NCBI RefSeq assembly: GCF_011045075.1
Contig: NZ_JAAKZZ010000003.1
Coordinates: forward strand, 1 to 50,188
From: Streptomyces boncukensis
Lineage (GTDB): Bacteria > Actinomycetota > Actinomycetes > Streptomycetales > Streptomycetaceae
Reading direction: 5' to 3'
DNA length: 50,188 nucleotides
In this document: piece after piece, positions 45,155 to 50,188 of the stretch
Position numbering within the stretch: position 1 is the stretch's first letter
Layout of the letters: each line of letters opens with the position of its first letter
Made by a program: the position numbers and the translations under genes
Notes under the pieces: generated by a model
Seen by the model: the letters and a program-made list of their open reading frames with translations, nothing else
What the model was told of the DNA's origin: nothing
Databases searched by the model: none

Positions 45155-46199
45155 CCGGCTCGTTGACCAGGGTGACCCCGAAGGCGTCCCGCACCCCGTC
45201 CCGCACCTCGCGGGCGAGCGCGAGCAGGTCGGCGGTGCGCGCGGAGCCCCGGTTGGTGAGCGCGAGAGTGTGCTTGCTGGAGATCCGGGCCGGGCCCGAG
45301 CCGTACCCCTTGGTGAAGCCCGCGCGGTCGATCAGCCAGGCGGCCGAGGTCTTGGTGCGCCCCTCCCCCGCCGGGAAGGCGGGCGGCGCCGCGTCCGCGC
45401 CGAGCCGCTCGCGGACACGCGCGGCGAAGGCGGCGAACTCGGCCTCCGCCAGGATCGGGTTGGTGAAGAACGAGCCCGCCGACCAGGTGTCGTGGTCCTC
45501 GGGGTCGAGCACCATGCCCTTCCCGGCGCGCAGCTTCAGCACGGTGTCGCGCGCGGTGGGGAGCGGCACCCGCGCGCCGGTCTCGACACCGAGCAGCCGC
45601 GCGGTCTCCGCGTAGCGCAGCGGCGCCGAGCGGCCGCCCGCGTCCTGAAGCGCGAACCGCACCCGCAGCACGACGAAGCGCTCGGGGTCGGCCTTGAAGC
45701 GGCTGTGCCGGTACGCGAAGCCGCACTCGGCGCCCGCGAGGGTGACGGTGGCCCGCTCCCGCCGGTCGTACGCGACGACCTCGGTGAGGGTGGCGGCCAC
45801 CTCCTGGCCGTACGCGCCGACGTTCTGCACCGGGGTCGCGCCCGCCGACCCCGGGATGCCGGCCAGGCACTCGATGCCCGCCAGCCCCGCGTCCACGGTC
45901 CGCGCGACGGCGTCCGACCAGTTCTCCCCCGCGGCCAGCTCCAGGCGGGTGCCGTCCAGCCGGAACCCGGAGGTGGCGATCCGCACGGCGGTGCCCTCGA
46001 ACCCCTCGTCCGCGATCACGAGGTTGCTGCCGCCCGCGATGAGCAGCAGCGGGGTCCCGGTGTCGTCGGCCTCCCGTACCGCCCGCACCAGCGCGTCGTC
46101 GGTGGTGGCGGTGACGAGGCGGCGGGCGGGCCCGCCGAGCCGGAGCGTGGTCAGCGGGGCGAGGGGGGCGTCGGTGGCTGCGTGGTTGTCGTCCTGCAC
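45132..46199 (-). CDS. murB: UDP-N-acetylenolpyruvoylglucosamine reductase MurB
   Basis: 355 residues, GTG start at 46199. MurB reduces UDP-GlcNAc-enolpyruvate to UDP-MurNAc, the second committed step of peptidoglycan synthesis, in the cytoplasm. FAD-binding (PLLLIAGGSNLVIAD, GIPGSAGATPVQNVGAYGQE) and the type I signature are present: AYRHSRFK with the catalytic Arg, SAGSFFTNPI with the proton-donating Ser, and NEPVTVG with the Glu near the end. The gene lies downstream of the MFS exporter gene, from which a 15-bp hairpin separates it, and converges with the SDR gene. Confidence 0.95.
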   Translation of the reverse strand: MQDDNHAATDAPLAPLTTLRLGGPARRLVTATTDDALVRAVREADDTGTPLLLIAGGSNLVIADEGFEGTAVRIATSGFRLDGTRLELAAGENWSDAVARTVDAGLAGIECLAGIPGSAGATPVQNVGAYGQEVAATLTEVVAYDRRERATVTLAGAECGFAYRHSRFKADPERFVVLRVRFALQDAGGRSAPLRYAETARLLGVETGARVPLPTARDTVLKLRAGKGMVLDPEDHDTWSAGSFFTNPILAEAEFAAFAARVRERLGADAAPPAFPAGEGRTKTSAAWLIDRAGFTKGYGSGPARISSKHTLALTNRGSARTADLLALAREVRDGVRDAFGVTLVNEPVTVGCAL

Positions 46200-46206
46200 G
46201 GGCCCA

Positions 46207-46257
46207 AGCGTACGGGGCGGAGCGGTCCGGTCCGGGCCCGCGTCCGCCCCGTACGCT
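46207..46257 (-). terminator. Terminator after the MFS exporter gene
   Basis: Perfect 15-bp inverted repeat AGCGTACGGGGCGGA/TCCGCCCCGTACGCT (46207-46221 with 46243-46257) with a 21-base loop, filling the 61-bp gap between the exporter stop and the murB start. A terminator, or an operator-like element in front of murB; the loop is longer than usual. Confidence 0.55.
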
Positions 46258-46260
46258 CTG

Positions 46261-47784
46261 TCATGGCCTCGCCGAACCCGCCCCGTCCGTGCGCAGCTCC
46301 CCGCGCCCCTGACCGGACACCGGTGTGCTCTGCGCCTGGGGGGTCTGCGCTGGGGAGGTCTGCGCCACAGGCGAAGGGATGCCCCCGCCCCGCAGGGCCC
46401 CCGGGATCAGGAGGGCCGCCAGGGCGCCCACGGCCACCGCCGCGGTTCCGGCCCACAGCGCGGGGCGCAGCCCGTCGGCGAACGTCTGGGGCGACTCGTA
46501 GCCGCCGCGCGCCGCGAAGACGGCCGCGAGGACGGCGATGCCCAGTGCGCCGCCCAGTTCGCGCAGCGCGTTGTTCGCGCCGGAGGCGATGCCCTGCTCG
46601 TGGGGGCGCACGGCGGACATCACGACGTTCGCGGCAGGCGCGAAGTACATCGCCATGCCCACGCCATTCACCAGGAACGCGGGCAGGTACGCCCCGTAGG
46701 AGAAGTCCGCCGAGACCAGTGCCGCGATCCAGCCGAGCCCGACGGCCTGGAGCGCGAGCCCGGCCGCGACGACGGGACCGCCCCCGATCCGGTCGGAGAG
46801 CACGCCCGCGAGCGGGGCGACGATCAGCGACATACCGGTCCACGGCAGCATCCGCACCCCGGCCTCGGTCGGCGAGTAGCCGCCGACGCCCTGGAGGAAC
46901 TGGCTCAGCAGGAAGATCGAGCCGAACATGCCGACGAACATCAGCAGACTCGCCGCGTTGACGGAGCTGAAGGCCCGGTTCCTGAAGAGCCGCATCGGCA
47001 GCATGGGGGACGCGGCCCGCAGCTCGTAGCCGACGAACACGGGCAGCAGGAGGCCGCCGCCGACCAGCCCGGCCAGGACGGTGCCGCTCGTCCAGCCGTC
47101 GGGGTTGCCGCGCACCAGGCCGTAGACGACGCCGAAGAGGCTGACGCTGGCGAGCGCCGTGCCGGTGAGGTCGAGCCGGCGGTCTTTCGCGCCGTGGCTC
47201 TCGTCGAGCCGCAGCAGCACCAGCGGGATCAGCACCAGCCCGATGGGGACGTTCAGCCAGAAGATCCAGTGCCAGGAGATGTGCTCGGTGAGCGCGCCGC
47301 CGACCAGCGGCCCGGTGGCGACGGCCACGCCCTGCACCGCCCCCCACACGCCGAGCGCGGTACCCCGCCGGGCCGCGGGCACGGCGGCGGTCAGCAGGGT
47401 GAGGCTGAGCGGCATCAGGATCGCGGCGCCGACCCCCTGCACGGCCCGCGCGGCGACCAGCGCGTCGATGCCGTCCGCGAGCGCGGCCCCCGCGGACGCC
47501 GCGGTGAAGATCCCGATGCCGATGGCGAAGAGCCGCCGGCGCCCGAACCGGTCGCCGAGCGCGGCGCCGGTCAGGAGCAGGACGGCGAAGGTGAGGGTGT
47601 ACGCGCTCACCGTCCACTCCAGGTCCTCCAGGCCGCCGCCGAGGTCCTCGCGGATCCGGGGCAGGGCCGTGGTGACGACGAGGTTGTCGAGCGCGCCCAT
47701 GAAACTGGCCACGCTGGTGACGACCAGGGCCCAGACGGCGCTGCCGCGCGCGGTGGGCGGCGCGGTGGGCGGGTGGTGCTGCAT
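46261..47784 (-). CDS. MFS drug exporter, DHA2 (14-TM, EmrB/QacA) family
   Basis: 507 residues with about 14 hydrophobic segments. Motif A in the 2-3 loop (GDRFGRRRLF), motif C (GPLVGGALTEHISW) and the N-terminal D1-type LDNLVVTTALP are typical of proton-driven multidrug exporters. The ~40-residue C-terminal tail is Pro/Gln/Thr-rich. The upstream TetR gene and the operator-like palindrome just before this gene suggest inducible export of a toxic compound; the substrate is not predictable. Confidence 0.92.
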   Translation of the reverse strand: MQHHPPTAPPTARGSAVWALVVTSVASFMGALDNLVVTTALPRIREDLGGGLEDLEWTVSAYTLTFAVLLLTGAALGDRFGRRRLFAIGIGIFTAASAGAALADGIDALVAARAVQGVGAAILMPLSLTLLTAAVPAARRGTALGVWGAVQGVAVATGPLVGGALTEHISWHWIFWLNVPIGLVLIPLVLLRLDESHGAKDRRLDLTGTALASVSLFGVVYGLVRGNPDGWTSGTVLAGLVGGGLLLPVFVGYELRAASPMLPMRLFRNRAFSSVNAASLLMFVGMFGSIFLLSQFLQGVGGYSPTEAGVRMLPWTGMSLIVAPLAGVLSDRIGGGPVVAAGLALQAVGLGWIAALVSADFSYGAYLPAFLVNGVGMAMYFAPAANVVMSAVRPHEQGIASGANNALRELGGALGIAVLAAVFAARGGYESPQTFADGLRPALWAGTAAVAVGALAALLIPGALRGGGIPSPVAQTSPAQTPQAQSTPVSGQGRGELRTDGAGSARP

Positions 47785-47798
47785 AGGTTCCCCCTGAA

Positions 47799-47819
47799 AT
47801 TAGTTATCAGTCACTAAGT
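47799..47819. promoter_or_regulatory. Probable TetR operator upstream of the MFS exporter
   Basis: ATTAGTTATCAGTCACTAAG includes TTAGT (47800-47804) and ACTAA (47813-47817) as inverted half-sites, just ahead of the exporter gene. The same AT-rich half-sites recur next to the tetR gene at 48466-48491, and such AT-rich DNA stands out in this GC-rich region. Confidence 0.65.
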
Positions 47820-47898
47820 TTTTACGGCGTACGAAGCCGGCCCGGAACGCCGGAACGCCGGATCGGAGAGCCGGAGGCCGGAGGACCGGCGCGCCGGT

Positions 47899-48462
47899 TC
47901 AGTCAGCCGACGGCTTCGGGCACGGCACGATGTCGAACCCCTCCCACACCCGGTGCCCCTGCGGGTAGCCCAGCGAGGCGAGCACGTTGATCAGCATCCC
48001 GAAGGCCAGGAACTCCGTCGTCTGTCCGACGTCGGCGCCGAGCGCCAGGTGCAGCGCGTCCCACAGCTCCTCCCACATGGCGCGCACCTCCGCGCCGAAC
48101 GCGTGGTCCCCCGTCGCCTCCGCCGAGGCGACGGCGACGTACACCTGCATCTGCAGGAGCAGCGTGTCCGGGTCGGCGAGCAGCTGCTTGTACGCCTCGG
48201 CCATGGCGTCGTGCGCCTCGTGCGGCTCAAGCCCGTCCGCCGCCTCGGTCATCCGCTGCCGGGCCTCGGCGACACAGCGCCGCGCGACGACGAGGAAGAG
48301 CTCCTCCTTGCTCTTGAACAGCCGGAAGAGATACGGCTGGGAGACGCCGACGCGCCGCGCGATGACCTCCGTGGACGTGCCCCGGTACCCGCCGCGGGCG
48401 AACTCGGTCATCGCCGCACGGATGACGCTCTCGCGCCGCTCCTCGGCGCTCATCCTGACCAT
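47899..48462 (-). CDS. TetR-family transcriptional regulator of the MFS exporter
   Basis: 187 residues. N-terminal helix-turn-helix (SVIRAAMTEFARGGYRGTST, EVIARRVGVSQPYLFRLF, KSKEELF) and helical effector domain. No ribosome-binding site is evident before the ATG at 48462, so it may be leaderless or coupled to a nearby start. A second TTAGT-type operator overlaps its start region, implying autoregulation. Placed directly upstream of the exporter, the common TetR/efflux layout. Confidence 0.92.
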   Translation of the reverse strand: MVRMSAEERRESVIRAAMTEFARGGYRGTSTEVIARRVGVSQPYLFRLFKSKEELFLVVARRCVAEARQRMTEAADGLEPHEAHDAMAEAYKQLLADPDTLLLQMQVYVAVASAEATGDHAFGAEVRAMWEELWDALHLALGADVGQTTEFLAFGMLINVLASLGYPQGHRVWEGFDIVPCPKPSAD

Positions 48463-48465
48463 GCG

Positions 48466-48491
48466 ACTAAGTTATTGGCTACTCACTAACT
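48466..48491. promoter_or_regulatory. Probable TetR autoregulatory operator
   Basis: ACTAAGTTATTGGCTACTCA followed by CTAACT: inverted ACTAA...TTAGT-type half-sites like those at 47799-47819, but with four more bases between them, immediately before the tetR start codon. Confidence 0.6.
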
Positions 48492-48575
48492 ATGTCAACA
48501 CCCGGCCGACACCCTGGTGCCCTCGAGGCCCCAGGGCCGGGAGGCCGGGAGGTCCGAAGGGCCGGGGGGCCGGTG

Positions 48576-49010
48576 TCAGGCCAGCCGGACGACCGCCCGG
48601 GACATACCGAGCACCTTCCGCCCCTCGCTGGTGACGGTCAGGTCCACCCGGACCGTCCGCTCCGCGTCGTCCAGCTTGGCCCCGACCTTCGCGGAGACCT
48701 CGATCAGGGCGCCCTCGGCGTCGTCCGGCACGACGACCGGCTTGGTGAAGCGGACGCCGTAGTCCACCACGGCCCCCGGGTCGCCGGCCCAGTCGGTCAC
48801 CACGCGGGCCGCCTGCGCCATGGTGAACATGCCGTGCGCGATGACGTCCGGGAGCCCGACCTCCTTGGCGAACCGCTCGTTCCAGTGGATGGGGTTGAAG
48901 TCCCGCGAGGCGCCCGCGTACCGCACGAGCGTCGCGCGGTCCACGGGGAAGCTCCGCGCGGGCAGTTCGGCGCCGACCTCGACATCGGCGTACGCGACCT
49001 TGGCTGTCAT
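48576..49010 (-). CDS. MaoC-type (R)-specific enoyl hydratase / dehydratase, HadB-like
   Basis: 144 residues from ATG 49010; a GTG at 49019 overlapping the upstream stop is an alternative. Single hotdog domain with the hydratase-2 signature DFNPIHWNERFA, where Asp and His are catalytic, then LPDVIAHGMFTMA. This resembles HadB of mycobacteria, which with HadA or HadC dehydrates beta-hydroxyacyl-ACP in fatty acid elongation. Streptomycetes lack mycolic acids, so the physiological substrate here is unclear. Confidence 0.88.
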   Translation of the reverse strand: MTAKVAYADVEVGAELPARSFPVDRATLVRYAGASRDFNPIHWNERFAKEVGLPDVIAHGMFTMAQAARVVTDWAGDPGAVVDYGVRFTKPVVVPDDAEGALIEVSAKVGAKLDDAERTVRVDLTVTSEGRKVLGMSRAVVRLA

Positions 49011-49015
49011 CTGGG

Positions 49016-49468
49016 TCACTCCCCTTCCGCCGCGCGGACGACCAGCTTGGTGTGCACGGTCACCACGAGCTCTCCCTGCGCGTCGTGCACATCGCCGCGG
49101 ACGTCCATGACCTCGTTCCCCGCGAGGGACTTGATCGACTCGATGGTGGAGGTGACGGAGAGCAGGTCACCGGCGCACACGGGGCGCACGTAGTGGAACT
49201 TCTGGTCGCCGTGCACCAGCCTGCCGTAGTCCAGGCCGAGCTGCGGATCGCGCACCACGCGCATCGCCTCGTCGAAGGTGAGGGTGAACACGAAGGTCGG
49301 CGGCGCGATCACGTCCGGGTGGCCGAGCTCCTTCGCCGCCGCCATGTCCACGTAAGCGGGACTGTCGTCGCCGATGGCCTCCGCGAACTCGCGGATCTTC
49401 TCCCTGCCCACCTCATACGGACGGGCGGGCGGATACGTCCGCCCGGTGAAGGACTGATCGAGCGCCAT
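49016..49468 (-). CDS. MaoC N-terminal dehydratase-like protein, HadA/HadC-like
   Basis: 150 residues from ATG 49468, eight bases after AGGAGGT; a GTG three codons earlier lies within that site. Hotdog fold of the FAS1-type MaoC N-terminal family (MALDQSFTGRTYPPARPYEV, PPTFVFTLTFDEAM, LVHGDQKFHYVRPV), which lacks the catalytic Asp-His pair and binds the acyl chain in a heterodimer with the next gene. The two genes are nearly contiguous, matching a Had-type heterodimer. Confidence 0.88.
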   Translation of the reverse strand: MALDQSFTGRTYPPARPYEVGREKIREFAEAIGDDSPAYVDMAAAKELGHPDVIAPPTFVFTLTFDEAMRVVRDPQLGLDYGRLVHGDQKFHYVRPVCAGDLLSVTSTIESIKSLAGNEVMDVRGDVHDAQGELVVTVHTKLVVRAAEGE

Positions 49469-49530
49469 CGACGGCACCTCCTGCGAGAGCGTACGAACGG
49501 AAGCCTACGGGCGGGCCCGCCAAACACCAC

Positions 49531-49560
49531 GAGGCCGTCCCCGGCTCCGGGGGCGGCCTC
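49531..49560 (-). terminator. Terminator after rpmG
   Basis: 12-bp stem with one wobble (49531-49542 with 49549-49560, loop GGCTCC) between the rpmG stop and the MaoC-pair start. Confidence 0.75.
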
Positions 49561-49600
49561 ATGGCGAAGACAGTGGAGCGGTGAAGCGGAACTCAGGCGC

Positions 49601-49765
49601 TCAGCGCGTCTCGCGGTGCACGGTGTGCCGGTTGTCGCGCGGGCAGAACTTCTTCATCTCCATACGGTCCGGGTTGTTACGCCGGTTCTTCTTCGTGATG
49701 TAGTTCCGCTCCTTGCACTCCACGCAGGCCAGCGTGATCTTCGGGCGGACGTCTGTGGCAGCCAC
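49601..49765 (-). CDS. rpmG: 50S ribosomal protein L33, with altered zinc ribbon
   Basis: 54 residues from GTG 49765 (AAGGAG seven bases upstream): [20 protein letters not shown] onward to RETR, the usual rpmG1 length. C14 and C17 form the first CxxC pair. The second pair reads CPRD, with C41 but D44 where related proteins have Cys, so only three of the four zinc ligands are Cys. The codon is clearly GAC in the sequence given. It lies downstream of tRNA-Met and tRNA-Thr, a common actinobacterial arrangement. Confidence 0.94.
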   Translation of the reverse strand: MAATDVRPKITLACVECKERNYITKKNRRNNPDRMEMKKFCPRDNRHTVHRETR

Positions 49766-49854
49766 GTGAGTGCTCCTTGACGAACGGACGGAATTAACGC
49801 AGAAAGAGTAGCCGATCGGAGGACCGAGCCCACAATCGGCTACTGTCAGTGAAG

Positions 49855-49927
49855 TAGCGGTGACCGGACTTGAACCGGTGACACAGCGATTATGAGCCGC
49901 TTGCTCTACCGACTGAGCTACACCGCC
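49855..49927 (-). tRNA. tRNA-Met, elongator (anticodon CAT)
   Basis: 73 nucleotides, GGCGGTGTAGCTCAGTCGGT onward. Acceptor GGCGGTG/CACCGCT, anticodon loop CTCATAA, T-loop TTCAAGT; 3' CCA not encoded. The first acceptor pair (G1-U72) differs from the initiator's mismatch pattern, and its D-loop and cluster position fit an elongator. Confidence 0.93.
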
Positions 49928-49973
49928 ACGATGCGGCGACCCCCGCCGGGCGACGGAAGATCTCTCACATCAG

Positions 49974-50046
49974 AGCCCCAAAACGGAATCGAACCGTTGA
50001 CCTTCTCCTTACCATGGAGACGCTCTGCCGACTGAGCTATTGGGGC
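49974..50046 (-). tRNA. tRNA-Thr (anticodon GGT)
   Basis: 73 nucleotides, GCCCCAATAGCTCAGTCGGC onward. Acceptor GCCCCAA/TTGGGGC is perfect, anticodon arm TCTCC/GGAGA with loop ATGGTAA gives GGT, T-loop TTCGATT. 3' CCA not encoded. Lies 46 bases upstream of tRNA-Met, probably one transcript with it and rpmG. Confidence 0.96.
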
Positions 50047-50057
50047 GAGCGGTGAAG

Positions 50058-50086
50058 ACATTACACGCCCGGCCGCCAAAGGTGAA
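50058..50086 (-). promoter_or_regulatory. Promoter of the tRNA-Thr / tRNA-Met / rpmG group
   Basis: Minus-strand TTCACC (50081-50086), 17-base spacer, TAATGT (50058-50063), ending 11 bases before the tRNA-Thr 5' end. The -10 matches TANNNT and the distance fits a tRNA promoter. Confidence 0.6.
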
Positions 50087-50188
50087 ATCCGTATTGGCGC
50101 GTTCGGCGCCCTCGCCGCGCCCTCCCGCCTCCCGCGCCCCAACCGGCGCACGCACCACGTCAGTACGACTATTCATCACCTCCCCGGC

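Noticed and set aside
45694-47817. A 707-codon plus-strand frame opposite murB and the exporter
   Set aside because: Spans two genes and their terminator; Arg/Pro/Gln-rich translation without motifs, typical of GC-rich antisense.
47885-47898. ACCGGCGCGCCGGT palindrome next to the tetR stop as terminator or operator
   Set aside because: No loop is possible without shortening the stem to about 5 bp, and such palindromes are expected often in GC-rich repeats of CCGG as found here.
49808-49843. 9-bp inverted repeat GTAGCCGAT/ATCGGCTAC between tRNA-Met and rpmG
   Set aside because: Loop of 18 bases and no clear promoter or terminator context; recorded but too weak to call.
49918-50151. Minus-strand frame across tRNA-Thr
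   Set aside because: It reads through the tRNA gene and its promoter.

Overview
The window is chromosomal DNA from a high-GC actinomycete, almost certainly a Streptomyces. Supporting signs are the very high GC with strong third-position bias, many GTG and TTG starts, RpoB, RpoC, S4 and EF-Tu sequences of Streptomyces type, two DUF1707 proteins, and the linkage of rpmG, murB, secE-nusG, rplKA, rplJL, rpoBC, the str operon and the S10-spc-alpha operons. Nearly all of it is core transcription and translation machinery, read on the minus strand, so transcription runs from high to low coordinates.

Following the minus strand from the right edge: tRNA-Thr(GGT) and tRNA-Met(CAT) lie behind a recognisable promoter, then rpmG (L33) and two MaoC/hotdog dehydratase genes. 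Next is a resistance-type pair (TetR regulator and 14-TM MFS exporter) with candidate operators, then murB. A small plus-strand group (aminotransferase, adenosine deaminase-like hydrolase, SDR protein) and a divergent TetR gene sit at 41.3-45.2 kb, followed by tRNA-Trp(CCA). Then come secE, nusG, rplK, rplA, a lipoprotein gene, rplJ, rplL, rpoB and rpoC (27.9-41.0 kb), and a DUF1707 membrane protein followed by the str operon rpsL-rpsG-fusA-tuf (22.3-26.8 kb).

Between the str and S10 operons (18.9-22.2 kb) is a short accessory cassette: a PD-(D/E)XK-like (Rpn-like) protein, a secreted pectate lyase and a second DUF1707 protein. The S10-spc-alpha block (1.5-18.5 kb) then runs rpsJ, rplC, rplD, rplW, rplB, rpsS, rplV, rpsC, rplP, rpmC, rpsQ / rplN, rplX, rplE, rpsN, rpsH, rplF, rplR, rpsE, rpmD, rplO, secY, adk, map / infA, rpmJ, rpsM, rpsK, rpsD, rpoA, rplQ, and ends at a strong terminator followed by truA. 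The left edge holds the 3' part of a plus-strand gene of unknown function.

Many ribosomal genes overlap by one base (TGATG or TAATG), consistent with translational coupling. The gaps carry many perfect hairpins that are probably terminators or attenuators, several sigma70-like promoters (best: rpoB, rpsL, rplJ and the tRNA pair) and a probable L10 leader. I see no CRISPR array, insertion sequence, prophage, replication origin or clearly new multigene system. The most interesting points are the Rpn-like/pectate lyase cassette at the operon junction, an L33 zinc ribbon with Asp in place of the fourth Cys, an adenosine deaminase paralogue with an altered substrate motif, two TetR circuits with visible operator candidates, and the rplJ promoter embedded in the upstream terminator.
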